NCBI GenBank assembly: GCA_902806565.1 | Contig: CADCXA010000025.1 | Coordinates: 2,480,001-2,544,000 of the forward strand | Source: Hypoxylon rubiginosum | Lineage: Eukaryota; Ascomycota; Sordariomycetes; Xylariales; Hypoxylaceae | DNA: 64,000 nt | Reading direction: 5' to 3' | Shown here: in pieces, positions 37,364-50,192 of the stretch | How the letters are laid out: each line of letters starts with the position of its first letter | How positions within the stretch are numbered: the first letter of the stretch is position 1 | Translations under genes and position numbers: made by a program | The notes under the pieces: model-generated | The model's input: only the letters and a program-made list of their open reading frames with translations | Database searches by the model: none | Told to the model about the DNA's origin: nothing

Positions 37364-37450
37364 AGGGTGAAGTGGTAGAAGGGCGAAGCGGTAGGAGGGC
37401 GAAGTTGGTAGGAGGGCGAAGTTGATAGGAGGACGAAGTGGAAGAAGCGA
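37364..37450. repeat. ~17-bp imperfect tandem repeat (GGAGGGCGAAG type)
   Basis: About five degenerate units of GGTAGGAGGGCGAAGTTG follow the 29-bp array. They have the same purine/pyrimidine strand bias (pyrimidine on the gene strand). Confidence 0.75.
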
Positions 37451-39743
37451 CGCGAATGGGAGATGGATAGATGGAGGGATTCGATATTGGGTAGTGTGAT
37501 TTACCAGAGCGAATGGAAGAGTAAAACTTACCAAGAGTATTAGAGTCTGTGAAGAGAAGCGTCTAATGAGTGAAAGAATGGTGTTCGTGAAGCTGAATGA
37601 AAGAAACGAAATGAAATAACCAAAGGAGTGATGGTTATTTGGGAGAAAAAACGAGTGTGGTGAAGAAGGGAAGAAACGAAAGGTGGACGTGCAGGCCAGT
37701 GTTATGGAAAGATAAACAGAGTTGGGTGTTGATTCGAAAAGGACGCGGGGAAAACGAGGACTTAAGTACCTAAGGTCAAAATAAAAGAAGTGTGGGATAA
37801 CAGGTAGCAAATAGACGACGACCGGGCCAACGGGCACGTGCTCGGATCGGTTAGACGAAAGGAGGGACAGGGCAGGGCAACGAACAAATTTACTTACCTA
37901 GGTACCTAACTGACAGTTACAAGAACTGATCTTCAGTACGAGAGAGAAGTGTAGGCGTGTGAGAAAGGCTTAAGGGCTGAGTTGAAGATGTTAGTGGTAT
38001 CGAAACGGCGGCAGCGAAACTGGGAGTGGGAGATGTGGTGGAGCAGGTTTTGAAGGGGTTTAGGAAAGATCACACACACAGTATGGCGCTAGCGTTGCTC
38101 GATAGAATCAGACGAATAGGTACCTCTAATAGGATATCAAATAGGAAGTCGCCTTTTAAAAATTGCCGGCTGATCCCATTATCTGGTGCACGAGTCCTCC
38201 AAAGTTGGGATATTTGAGGGCCAATAGCATCCAGGTTTGGCTACGGCGTACCTTATGGATGCCACGATCATGTACTTAAGTCGATACTTTTTTAACATTA
38301 GCTCACTTGCACTTGTGATCACTCGACAAATACTAATTTTGCTCAAGTTTATTTTATTTCCTTCACGCCTTTTCTACTTGTGATACTAGAACGCCCCCTT
38401 TTCGGGTGAGTGATAGTAACACCAGCAAACATAGAAGCCAGCAATCTCCTTAGCCGCCTCATATAACACAAAGTACTGCAGAGATATGGTGCTTAATTCA
38501 TTTCCAGGTAGTACTACATCGTATTGTCTATTTCAAAGTAGCCACATATAGTTACACATGGAAGCTTGGAACCTCTATTGTGTATGTACTTGGAAATAAC
38601 CTGCCCCCTAGCTACAACACTCCATAGGAGGTGCTGGTATATAAGACAATGCCGGATCAACACGATGAATAATTCACTAGCCCAAGTTGAAATATATGAC
38701 TGCTATCTACCTATTTTATTTTGATTTTATTTTGATTTTCTATGAGGAGTTATACTCAGGAGAACGAACCCCTTAACATAACCATACTCGGATAGGGGCA
38801 CAAATAACAAAGCTATAAAAATTTTATTTTTTGATACTACATCTTAGGTGGCTATTGTTAAAGACATTATGATATTCAAATCATTTTGAAAGTACTGATT
38901 CTCCCTTTGTTGAGAAGAAGGTGCTTCATACTGGCAGGAGTTGTGGGTGAGGTTCAAGGATTTGTAGAGCCTCAAAGATGTTAAAAGTACCTGATACGTA
39001 CCGAAAAATCAAGGGCTGATTAAGTGCGGTACGTACTTGAGGTACCGGAAACAGATGGCCCAAGCTCCTTGTAGGGTTGAGGGTCCGATCTAGTGCTAGT
39101 CTAGCGCTAACGTTAGCGTACCTGGTACATAGTAAATCAGACCGCTAAAATAACCCCGGGCGTGAAGCGCATGCACACGGGGCCAAGACGAGGAAGGGAC
39201 GGTCCACACGCCCATTACGCGACTTGAAAATTGATTGATTTGACCGGATTTGACACTGATTTGACACTGCCCAGGTGATTTAGGTACCTAAAGTACGAAA
39301 GTACAGGCGCAATCACTGGACTTCTGCAGTGCCCGTCGCCCCAATAGCCCCCGTCGCCTGTCGCCTGTCGCCCGTCGCGTAACACTTGCAACTTGCACCT
39401 TGCACTTTTCCACCTCCGAGAAAAGACCATCTCATCGTCAAGGCCTTTCCGGCATTTCGTCCCACCACATGTTTCTTCTTCCCACCCTATTCCGCTACTC
39501 CTTTGTCGCACATTCTCACCGCGTTTTATGCCAATAATTACATTTTCGTCTCCTCTTTAATTGATATCCTCTAGTAGTAGTTACGCGCTCGAGTCCCTGC
39601 CTAGGTATCTTTGTCCATCCCGCCCCGCCCCCAAGCCAAATCGAAATCGTGCACCTCGAACGTCCACCTTCGCGTAATTTACCTCGCCTACATCTATATA
39701 GCCTTGTAGTCCGCTTAGATCAATTACTTCTGGGGGATTCGGT

Positions 39744-42700
39744 ATGGCGCGCCGTAGGGATGAGGTCCCAGAAGAGGAGGACCAGGAAATGGAGGAGGAG
39801 CTCGTGAGCCTTGAATTTGATGAGCCCTTGTCATGGCGCGCAGGAAAGCCAATCGCGACCGGCGAGCTTCTACGACGGCTAGAGAAGCTCTCTAAGGAAC
39901 TGGTCGATATGGACCAAGAGACCATCGATAAGGAGTCTCTGAATCACGTCGCGAAGGAGCTAGCTTCTCCCAATCTCCTTTCGCATAGGGAGGCCGGTGT
40001 CAAGGCTTTTGTCGCCGCATGCGTGGTAGATATTCTAAAGCTATGCGCGCCGGAAGCACCCTTCACCCCGAAACAACTGAAGGTTCGTTTAGAGACCTCT
40101 CGATAGATTGGAGCAATTGCACATATTCTGACTGCGATATTTTGGTTGTTTAGGAAATATTCAGTCTCTTCGTCAAGACCGTTCTCCCAGCTCTATGGGA
40201 CCCTACTAATGCATACAACGCACAACACAAATACGTCCTGACCTCTCTTGCAGAGGTTAAAAGTATCCTCCTGATCAACGATGTCACGAACTCGGAGGAA
40301 CTTTTGCTTTATCTATTCTCTTCCTTCTTCGACGGCATATCTGGATCTTCAAAAGCAGCATCGGGGGAGCAAGTCGCTAAAGATGTCGAGTTCCACATGA
40401 CAGATATCCTAGTCACTCTCGTCGAGGAAAGTCCTTCGCTTCCGCCGGCTGTGTTAGATGTGATTATGGCCCAGTTTCTACGAGCGGCGCCCCCTGGAGG
40501 TCACAAGGAAAAGGCGGACGCCAATGGGAAGCAGACAACTTTACTGCCCAAAGACGAGCCAGAAGCTTATGTCATGGCCAAAACAGTTTGCAATTCGTGC
40601 CCGGAGAAGATGGCACGTTACGTGGGCCAGTACTTCAGTGAGGTGATAATGGACGTCTCTGGAAATAATGGACATGTCAATGGGCACAAGGATGACGACG
40701 ACGACTCAGATGATGAAGACGGTGGCGCGGGGCCGTCGGATTCGGATTTCAAAGAGTTACGAAAGGCACACCAACTTCTACGCGAGCTTTGGCGAGCAGC
40801 GCCTGCGGTATTGCCGAACGTGGTACCTCAGGTTGATGCTGAACTATCCGCCGATAACATACAGTTGCGTTTATTAGCAACTGAAACACTCGGTGATATG
40901 ATTGCCGGTATTGGGGCCGCAGGACCACCCCCTTCTCCGGTTCTAGACTCTGCAGCATACCCGCCCCTGAAACTGAATGACGAGGTTCCAGATCATTCGT
41001 CAACAAGCATCCTCACTACCCCTATATCCCCGCTTTCCTTCGCGCAGACTCACTCCCAGGCGTTCCATAACTTCGTCAGCAGGAAGAACGATAAGTCTCC
41101 GCAAATCCGGGCAGCGTGGACGACAGCGGTAGGCTACATTGTCTCGACGTCCGCGGGAGGTATTGGTCTCAGCCGAGAAGATGAGTCGGTATTCATCAAT
41201 GGCTTACGGGACAAGCTGAACGATAGCGACGAAAAGGTCAGACTGGCCGCTGTGAAAGCTATCGAGACTTTTAGCTTCCGTGACATCATCACTAAGCTGG
41301 CCGCAATAGGGGGTGTGAACAAGGAGGGCTCAGTTCTGTTCACACTGGCGGACCGTTGTCGAGACAAAAGACCGTCTATCCGTGTTGAGGCGATGGCTCT
41401 TCTAGGCAAGCTTTGGGGTGTGGGAAGTGGCGAACTGGCAGCTGGGCAAGAGTCTGTAGTTTCGGCATTATCAGGCATCCCTTCCCGGATTTTCAACGCC
41501 TTTTACGCCAACGATGAAGAACTCAACGTTTTACTTGAACGTGTCGAGTTTGAATGTCTGGTTCCTCTCTCTTTCCCACCCCCTCCCAAGGCGAAGGGAT
41601 CTAAGTCTTCGAATGGCAACTCCCAATCACAACCGGCTACCGACTCAGCCTATGACCAAGATAGGATCCGTGCCGAAAGAATCCTGTTGCTCGTCAAAGG
41701 GTTAGACGACAATGCTAAGAGAGCATTCTACGCGTTACAAGCGCGACAGCTACAGTTCTCATTGATGCTGGAAAATTTGGTTCGGCAATGCGATGCCTTC
41801 AATGGGGGAAACCCAGAGGGCAATGCAGACGTGATCAAGCAAAATTTGAAGAAAACAGTTGCATATCTGGCTCGATATCTCCCAGACCCAGTCAAGGTTG
41901 ACGCCGATCTACACAACTTCGCAAATTGGCATGACCGTCGCTGCTACCAGCTGATTAAGTTCGCCATTTCTGCGGAGAATGACTTCAAGACAATGCACAG
42001 GGCTGTCAAAGAATTCGTGAAGAGAGTCCAGGGTTCGCCCAAACCACACATGTTGGACACTCTGTTACCTCTCCTTTACCGTTCTGCCTACATCATGTTT
42101 AATAAGAGTCATCTCTCGACCTATATGGACTTTTCAAAGAGCGACCAGGATGGACTTGGAGCAGCGGCTCAAGAGATTACCACCAAAATTTCGCAGAGCA
42201 ATCCAGACTTGTTTAAAACGCATGTTAGGCAATTGTGCAAGGATATTGCGGAGGGTGCCCCGACTCCAGACAAGATGAACGAGACCACCATGGTTGAGAC
42301 GTTAAAGGCTTGCTCTTCGTACTCGAAGAAGTATCCCAATGAGCTTCCAGACGACCGAAAGTTCATCCAAGCACTGATGAGCTATGCCCTGCACGGGCAG
42401 CCAGCTAAGGCAGCCAAATATGCTGTCAACATCGTGATGGCTAGGAAGGATAAGAAGAGCATGGTCTCGGCTACGGACTTGCTGCAGAGACTTCTGAAGG
42501 ATTGGCGCTACGATTCGCCTCATTTCCTCACCAGGCTTGCAGCAGTGAGCCAATTGGAACTACTAGCGTCTAAGGTGGCGGCCGATGCTAATGAGCAGAT
42601 CATCGACACGGCATTAGAGGATGTTCTGCTTAAAGTCCGCACGGATGCTAAAGACTCGGACCCTGAATGGGTCGCTGATTCCGAAGTTGACGAGGAGTGT

Positions 42701-44395
42701 CTGGCCAAGATTTGGGCACTCAAATTGGTCGTTAACCGCCTCCGAGGTACTCAAGATATAGAAGAAGCGAAGGAGCAAGCAAAATCAGTCTTCAAGCTTC
42801 TTCGAAGTCTCTTGCGGCAATCTGGCGAACTGTGTAAGACCAAAGATACACCGAAGCACCACAAGGCTCGCCTACGATTACTAGCCGGGCAGCTTTTCCT
42901 AAAGCTGTGCACCTCAAAGCACTTCGAGGAGATATTCTCGCCTGTGGATTTCAACCAGCTAGCCCTATTAACCCAGGACCCGAGCGCTATGGTTCGTCGG
43001 CTTTTTGTCGAAAAACTTCAGAAATATCTAGTGCAGAGTAAGCTGCGGCCTCGGTTCTACACAGTCATGTTCTTGACGGCCTTTGAACCGGATACTCATT
43101 TCAAGAGCCAAATTGAAACGTGGATACGATCTAGGGCTCGTTTCTTCCGGGATGCTAAACAGAATGTGATGGAATCGACGATGGGCCGGCTAATCTCCCT
43201 ATTAGCGCACCACCCAGATTATGGTACAGAAGTAGATGACTTGGTAGACCATGCGAGATATCTCTTGTACTACGTCTCCAACGTTGCTACCGAGGCTAAC
43301 TTTGGGATGATATTCAAGTACGCCGAGCGGGTGAAACAGACCAGGGACGGCATAACCCCGTCAGAGAGCGAACGGCTCTACGTAGTTAGCGATCTGGCGC
43401 AGACTATCCTGAAAAAGTGGCAAGACAAGAAGAACTGGATTTTCCAAGCCTATTCCGGCAAGGTTGGCTTGCCTATAGGTTTGTACACGGCACTCCCGAG
43501 TCACGATGTAGCACAGGAAATTGCAGAGAAGCAATTTCTCCCTGAAGGGCTTGACGAACAGCTAGACAATTTACTGAAATCGGTGGACAAGAAAAAGGTA
43601 CGGCCACATAACGTCAAAACACCCCTACTTTTAGTACATCGAGTTGACATAATTGGAACACAGAAACGAAAGGGCGCAGACGAACGAGCCGATGGCCAAC
43701 CTGCCCAGAAGAAGGTCAGAACAGCAGTGTCAAAGCCAGCTGCAAGAGTGAAATCAGCGTCCAAGGTTGCAAAAACACCTTCGAAGAGACCCGCTACCAA
43801 GTCTACGAAGGCATCGTCAAGATCCAAGAAAGCTACTGCATCGTCCTCGCCTCCTATAGATTCTGCAGACCGTAGACGTAGTGGTCGGTCGAAGAAGAGC
43901 TCAACCTATATCGAACGCGATTCGTCAGAGGATGATGAGGACATGCTTGCGGGTGTCGCAGAATGGGATTATTACGACAATAAGGGAAATCCCGTAGGTG
44001 ATGACGAAGATTCTTCGGACCTATCCGAGCCCGATGAAGAGCCAGGACCGGAGCCCATGGACGAAGACAAGGCAGAAGCACCTGGTGGTGGTGACGAAAG
44101 CGAGCTTAGCGACGTTGGCGAAATCGAAGAGGAAGCCCCTGCATCATCACCGCCAAAGGCAAACGGGCGAAGAGGCCGCTTAGCTGCCTCGTCGCCGCCC
44201 TCCAAGACGAAGACTTTAGCTTCGAGACCTGCTGTTAAGCCGAGTGCGTCTAAAGGTAAATCACCGGCTACGAGCAAGACCAAGGCGAAACCGGCGCCGA
44301 AACCGGCGCCGAAACCGAGAGCTGCTCCCACTCGTTCTACTAGGTCTAGGAGAGTAGCAGCACAGGACGAAGACGAGGACGGCGATTCGGAATGA
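39744..44395 (+). CDS. PDS5: Sister chromatid cohesion regulator Pds5 (Spo76)
   Basis: Exons are 39744-40082 and 40154-44395, with a 71-bp GT-AG intron joining QLK to EIFSLFV. The protein is 1526 aa. Pds5 is a HEAT-repeat protein that binds the kleisin of cohesin and both stabilises and releases cohesin on chromatin. The N-terminal FDEPLSWRAGKPIATGELLRRLEKLSKEL, the FVKTVLPALWD block, VTLVEESPSLPPAVLDVIMAQFLRA and the AVKAIETF HEAT segments near 400 are typical. Residues about 1-1150 are helical. After about 1165 come a basic Lys/Ser/Ala tail, an acidic block (SSEDDEDMLAG...EPDEEPGPEPMDED) and a KPAPKPAPKP repeat ending TRSTRSRR, all probably disordered and DNA- or histone-binding. No zinc finger or catalytic domain is present. 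Confidence 0.94.
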
Positions 44396-45593
44396 GATGA
44401 TAAGTCCACGGGATAATAGGCACGGGTCATGAAGGCGGAATGTGATTTAGGGGATGTAGGTGTTTGGATGGATATCGGCCATACGAAAAAAAGATTCGCA
44501 GCTCACAACCTCTCTGGCTGACCGTCATCACTTATACAAGAGCAGTCATCATAGGCAGGGAAAAGAAAGAGAGAAATTGAAATATGATAACGAACGGGGG
44601 AGGGGAGAGGCGGATGGTCAGGCAAGGTAGCGCGTTGTTGGCCACTTTGACTTTTGTGTTGTGTTGTGTTGCGTCGTGTCCCTTATGTATCACCTCGACT
44701 TAGGTATCATACTCCTTTTATACCCTTGTTTTCGTGTATGGAGGAAAATACGAATTCGGTGTTTTTTTCTGCTTCAACTTGGGTTCATTGCTAGCTAGGT
44801 ACCTAATATATGCTGAAGTCACCGTTGTTGAACTACGCAACCTGGGATGTCATAAGTACCTGGGTATATACAACTAGGACTGCCTAAAAGTTATGTTAAG
44901 CAGGTATAGAAGCTCCATGAACCGACTACATGTGCCTAGACCTGGGCATCTACACAGGTGAGACAGTAAACTTTGGATAGAACCATGGGCTGGCCTATAA
45001 CAATGCCCAAGGAGAACAATAACCACGGAATATCATTTAGGCACGGTCATCAGGTTATTGTAAATCAACCAGTAGGCATGCAAGTGACTCCACGAACTCC
45101 CGATCTCTGGTATTCATTCATTCTCAACATTACGCGAGTATTATCCAGTAGCCGAACTGGCGCTGAACTCTTGCCCACTCAGCGATTCTATCTGTGTAGG
45201 TGGTATACAATTCGTTTTCCCTCTTTCTTTCCTAACCCCGAGGCCCTTTCCATTGTTTGCCTAACCCCTAAAACTCCGTCCGAAGAGGACTTGCCGGCCA
45301 CCCGCCTCGAATCCCTTTCCGAAGAAAGCCTTGCTGATTGCTCGGTATTGGTTTCGAGACGACAGCGTTCATCTATGCCGAGAAAAGGGGGAAATAATTA
45401 AGAGGGGAAAGAAAAAAAATTGAGAACATCTCTAGGGTATCTTGAGCTCAGGCTCGTTGTAATCGTAGCTACTCCGCTACCCAACTTCAATACTGGACAA
45501 GCGGCGTCGCCGTTAATGATAACAGGCATATTCCGCAAGTCTTACCGTATCAGGTAGCCGAGCAGCAGCAGCAGCACCGTTCACGTTTTCCTC
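44396..45593. other. Intergenic between convergent PDS5 and CEG1
   Basis: This 1.2-kb stretch includes a (GTGTT)-like run near 44655 and TAGGTACCTA at 44796-44805. The frame at 44973-45401 has no family resemblance. CAG repeats near 45560 sit just past the CEG1 stop. Confidence 0.5.
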
Positions 45594-46806
45594 TTACTTC
45601 CGCGACTTCTCCCTAGCCTTCCAGTTGTCCCTCACGCTCTTGCTGTGGTTCTCGAGCTCGTCGCGGGTGACGGCGTCCTGTATACTATCCAGGACGCTGT
45701 TCACGACCGAGATGTGGTTACCATCCGGCTTGTCGTCGCGGAACCGGTAGAAGCGCCAGCGCTTCTGGGCGTCCATGTACACCTCGACGACGCGGTCGTC
45801 GAGGGCCTCCCCGAGGCTCTTGAGGATGTCCCACTCGGCGTCCTCGAGGTGCAGCGGCGCGAAGTAGTGGTAGCTGCCGCTGCCGTGGTTGGCGAGGAGG
45901 TCGACGGGGGGCGTGCTGTCGTAGTCGACGAAGGGCTCGGTGATGCCGTCGGCGCGCTCCTGGTCGTCGGGCTCGACGAGGGGGAATTTCAGCTTCCAGA
46001 CGAAGTCGACCGTGTTCTCGTCGGCCTCCTTCCACTTGAGGATGTGGGGGTCGGTGCCGGGCTTGTACTCGCTGTGGAGGGCGGTGAAGATGAGGCCGTC
46101 GTTGTCGTGCTTGAGGCGCTTGATGACCTCCTCGAAGAGCATGCGGATGCCGTAGGCCACCTGCATGGACTTGAGGTCGACGAAGAAGGGCTGGTACTGC
46201 TTCTCCTCGGGGTAGTCGTCCAGCAGCTTCTTGTAGGGCCTGAAGACCTGCTCCTGGAAGTAGCCGAGGCGCTTCGAGAGCTCGCGCTGCATCAGCGATT
46301 GACCGTCCAGCGCGAGGCAGTCGAAGACGAGGTACCGCGGCTCGTGCCGGCCGTCGCCGAGCACGTCCATGACCAGCTCGCCGTCCAGGACCGTGCCGGT
46401 GTGGAAGGCTTGCGTGTTGCCCGGAAGGGGGAAGTGTAGGGCTTCCGACTGGATGTACCAGTAATCGTTCCGACGGTCGATCAAATACGTGGTCTCTGCG
46501 CCAGTCTCGTCGGCGGCTAGGTACATGAGGTAGCGAATTCCATCTGATTTCTCGCAGACATAATAGCTAGAGGGTAGGGAACAGATCAGAGCAGTCCTCT
46601 AACAGGAAAGGAAAAAAAGGCATGTCGATAATGTGTACTCACTCGTCTCTAAGTAGCTCATCTAGGTGCTTCCTCGTAAAGCTGACGGGTTGCGCACCGG
46701 GGAAGGTGGTCGAGGTTCGGTGAAGTAGGGTCGCTACGTCTTGGCGTAGGTTTGCGATGACATGGCCGGGAGGTTTAATGCCGGGCTCGTCGATGGATTG
46801 TATCAT
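45594..46806 (-). CDS. CEG1: mRNA capping enzyme, guanylyltransferase (alpha) subunit
   Basis: Minus-strand exons are 46806-46643 and 46566-45594, with a 76-bp GTGAGT...TAG intron. The protein is 378 aa, usual for fungal monofunctional guanylyltransferases. It transfers GMP to the 5' diphosphate end of nascent RNA through an enzyme-GMP adduct. Nucleotidyltransferase motifs: I, EKSDGIRY with the adduct Lys at 61; III, VLDGELVMD; IIIa, RYLVFDCLAL; IV, NDGLIFTAL; V, ILKWKEADENTVDF; then the OB-fold with VI, WRFYRFRDDK. The intron falls six codons before the active-site Lys. The start was chosen at MIQSIDEPGIKP (46806), which fits homologues; a longer frame upstream begins with a non-ATG codon. 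The third-position G/C is higher than in neighbouring genes, producing long antisense shadow frames. Confidence 0.95.
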
Positions 46807-47821
46807 CTTGAAGATTTGATTTGTTGGAGAGGGTTTCGAAGAGGACGAGACACGAACGTGACCAAGCACAAAGACGTAGTAGTGGCTTGGTTTCGGAGAG
46901 TAGCGCGATGCGATGTTCGATATGCTTTGCTATGAGATTGTCGAGAAGATGAAGAAAGGATATCAAGTCAAAGAAGGATTAGTGCAAACAGACGGCGCAG
47001 CTTTATAGTCCCTGGGTGGATTAACTTCATCGCCCATTAGTCTTCGTCTGATGGAGATGCTACGTATATCGGGTGCACGTCCATCGCAAAGACAGCTGGC
47101 TACGTAGGTATGTACCTGTTCTGTAACTGAATTCCAAACAAACGAGGCTACGAAAATCTTAATGTGACTCTCAATTGCGCCGCCCAGTGCCCATAGCTTA
47201 TCGAAGTTTATCAGCCGCCTAGTCCCTGCAGCAGTTTCACGACTTGCGGGACCAAAAGACCCACTCAGCACCTTAGACAGCTACTAGGTACCTAGGTAGA
47301 GCTCTCCCCACGTCGCAAACCAAGATTAGCGGCTGCATTGCCAATTGGTAGTACCCGAGTACACGCCTGTCCTAGTATCACGTTTCGTCTCAGATTTGCA
47401 GTCTAATATTCAGTCAATCGTTTGAGCAAATCTAACCTTCCTTAGCTTGGAAATACAAACATCTCTTCAAACTTCTCTGCAACATCTCTTTAGATGGCTT
47501 GATTGCTAGTCTAGTGTACCTAGTTTCGATATGCGTCTCTGTTATGTAGACAAAAGCCTAAGGTAATTATAGGTATGGCGTTGACGGATAATATTGATAC
47601 AAACTCCGCGCTCCCCTTCAGCACCATTTTAATAACTCCCTGAGGCCCAACCCGTACAGAGCCGGCCGAAGATAACGTGTCTAAAAAATAAATAAGAAGC
47701 CACCAATCCCGAATGCTTCAACGCGTCGAACTCCGCACTTATATCTTAATATTCCGCCTCCGTCGCAGTCTTCTGCTTTCGAGCCCTACCCGCGGTTGGG
47801 TTGGTGTGGATCGTCTCTCCT
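46807..47821. other. Intergenic: CEG1 promoter and SNF5 3' flank
   Basis: This 1.0-kb stretch contains TAGGTACCTAGGTA at 47285-47298. Minus-strand frames (46963-47271) show no family resemblance. No other structure is seen. Confidence 0.5.
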
Positions 47822-50192
47822 TCAGCTGCTTTTGCCGTTGGCTGATGCTAACCGAAGTTCTACCTTCTCCTTGTGCAACTTATTCTTCAAGTGGACTTCG
47901 AAGTTCGACGCCGACATGTCGGGCCCCGGCGTGTATAGCTTGCCCGGGCAGTCGAGGCACCGGATTCGTGGGAGGAAGTAGAACCGGACGTTAGGAGGCA
48001 CCGTCTGGCCCGGCTGCGGGAGAGCTACCGGCACCCCCGTATTGGTGTCGACCGCACTGTACCGCATGACGCCTTCGAAATGGTCGTTCGCGTAGGCTAG
48101 TTCCTGTTTGAACTTTTCAAGTGCCGCGACGAGCCACGCAGGAGGTGGAGGCTGTAAGACGTTTGTGAGTAATGAGCGCTGGACCGCCAGATCAGAGATT
48201 AGAGGCTCCCCCGCAAAGTCGTAATCACCATCATAGATCATAACGACTGCTGGAGAACCTGAAGATGGAGGAGTTGATGGAGGAATTGGGATGTAGGGGT
48301 GAGTGAGAAACTCTTACGGGAACTGGGGGAGGTGCCCCGGCTGTTGTCGCGGGGGCTTCAACGCGGCCGATTTGTCCGGGAGGTATGCTGTTTAAAGATG
48401 GGGTTGGCGCCGGGATGGCTGATGTCGAGATATTTGGAGTCGAGGGAGGAGGCATGCTATTCGAAGCAGAGGTACTTTGAGCGCGAGTATGGGTTTGCGG
48501 CGTTTGTGATCTGCCTGGTGTACCTCGCAACAACCTGGAATCACGTAACATGACTTTTCGCAGCTTCTCCTTGTTCAGTACCCGAAGAGTTACGTAAAGG
48601 TGTTGAGGTTCTTCCGTGTCTTCTCTTGTCAATTCGCGTCCAAATCTTCGGGATGTTCGCGTTTCATGGTGGTGTATTGTGGCCTCAGGAGTCTCGGACC
48701 GGCCGAGGTTCGCCATCCGCTGTTGAGCCGCAGTTGCCGCTCCCCTCATGCCTCTCGTTCTCGCCGTGCCAGCCAGCTGTGAAGCCGCAGGGGAATCGGG
48801 TCCAGAGTCATCACTCTCGTCCGAGTCGGAAATATCGCCGTCACGCGCGCCCGCTCCCCTTCTTCGGCCTGTACCTGGCGCACCTGCAACTCGCTTATAC
48901 AGTCTGCTCTCTTCCACGCTGGTTGCCGCGCCCGGTAGTGTAGACGATACGACGAGCGTACGAATTGTTCTTTGTCTCTCCTTGAGATCAGGCAGCGAAG
49001 GACCACCCCGTCTGTTGATAGATCTCTTCTGCCTCCTCTGTTCTCGGGAAAAGACCATTTCGTTTCTTTCCAAGTCCGCCTCACTGAGCTCGTACAAGTA
49101 CGGGGCATACTCTTTAGCTTGCTGCTGTGGGCGGAATACTGTCGGCAACGGCGATGGGAGGAAAGCCGCAACTAAATCCGGATCTTCAATTGGCCTGCCG
49201 TCGAATGGGTGTCCAACGCTGTAGAGACTCCGCGTAAATAACTGTGTCTGCTCCCGGATGCAGTGAGCAATGGCGGTGGTGAATTCTCCAGACAACGCAA
49301 GATCTTTAGCCATGCTTGCGGCGAATTCCTCGGGGGAGTTGAGGGGGTTATTGATCTCCCATTCGAACTGATCTACCAACGTATGTTGCCCGATGGTGAT
49401 ATTAAGCTTAACTAATATTCTCATCTCGTCGTTCTTCCAGGCCGAGTAAGGCAGCTCGGGGTCCAGCGCATCTTCGTCGGAGAATACGAAGGGGTAAAAA
49501 TCGTTGAACTGTTCGTGCATCTGCTGGACCACCTGCTCGAAAACAGGCTGAGCAGCAGGCGGCTTAAGTCCCATGTCCTCTATCAAATGCGCCGCGAATA
49601 GTTCGGTACTGACAATTCTCTCGTGGAGATTCCACGTGAAGGTGTCGCGCAACTTAATCTTGTCCCAATCCACATCCAGTCTGACAGGTACCAACTCCTC
49701 GTGCTGCTCAGCCTGCTGTTTCATGTCTTTTCTTTTCCATTTAAGGGACGGCGCCTGTCGCTTACCAGGTCGAGATTTTTGGGCTGGGTACATTAATCGC
49801 GATTGACCACCAATCTCGGTTCTCCCATTGCCGTAGCCGCTGTAGCCTTCGCCATAAAGCCTGCTGGGTGTGAACCACGCTCTATACTCATTTCGTAACA
49901 GTTTATAGTCGTTGATCTTCTTAAATTGGTACTTGTTATGGTCATTTTGCCGGTCTTTGTCGCTAACCATGGCAGCCGAATGTATGTGATCCCGGGCGAT
50001 CGCCTGTCCTATCAAGATCTGCTTGAAGGCATCTTTGTCGCGACCTGATGCATGTGAATCGTCGGGCGCATCTGACCTGTTCTTGGGCGTTGAGGTGGAC
50101 GAATGATCGGATTTAGAAGTCGAAGAGGCCGCGGCGGCAGCAGAACCTGCAGCGCTCGTTGGAACCGGTTCCGCATCCTGATGAGTCGCCAT
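47822..50192 (-). CDS. SNF5: SWI/SNF chromatin-remodelling core subunit Snf5
   Basis: Minus-strand exons are 50192-48318 and 48151-47822, with a 166-bp intron (GTAAGAG...TTACTCAC...TTACAG). This joins APPPVP to PPPPAWLVAALEKF in phase 0; the protein is 734 aa. The N-terminus is Ala/Ser-rich. ARDHIHSAAMVSDKDRQNDH and YRAWFTPSRLYGEGYSGYGNG are typical of filamentous-fungal Snf5. The SNF5/INI1 domain (about 165-330) has the two repeats LVPVRLDVDWDKIKLRDTFTW...LIEDMGL and ILVKLNITIGQHTLVDQFEWEINNP. The C-terminus carries CLDCPGKLYTPGP...FEVHLKNKLH, a Cys2-His2-like zinc-binding pattern. Rsc-type Sfh1 is a shorter alternative and fits less well. The intron interior contains a misleading in-frame ATG (MIYDGDYDFAG). 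Confidence 0.9.

Larger units (their letters stand above)
37100..39743. other. Long divergent intergenic region with CT-rich leader
   Basis: This is 2.6 kb between the Ser/Thr-rich protein gene (-) and PDS5 (+). On the minus strand, 37100-37840 is pyrimidine-rich and can be read as a 240-codon frame joined to the protein start. The biased Ser/Pro/Leu/Phe/His composition and embedded minisatellites indicate a 5' leader rather than coding sequence. TACCTAGGTACCTA occurs at 37895-37908 and TAGGTACCTA at 39281-39290. From about 38200 to 39200 I see nothing identifiable. Confidence 0.5.

Noticed and set aside
36779..37837. 352-aa minus-strand frame covering the leader of the Ser/Thr-rich protein
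   Set aside because: Only the last 50 codons before the first intron are coding. The upstream part has biased composition and minisatellites, and it reads through the intron 1 donor.
44973..45401. 142-aa plus-strand frame downstream of PDS5
   Set aside because: No domain or family resemblance, biased composition, and located in a convergent intergenic region.
45645..46439. 264-aa plus-strand frame
   Set aside because: It is antisense to CEG1, whose high third-position G/C opens long false frames.
48152..48317. Reading through the SNF5 intron: C-terminal VRVSHSPL extension, or a separate gene starting MIYDGDYDFAG
   Set aside because: GTAAGAG and a TTACTCAC...TTACAG acceptor join PPPVP to PPPPAWLV in phase 0, matching the family. 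The alternative starts lie inside the intron.
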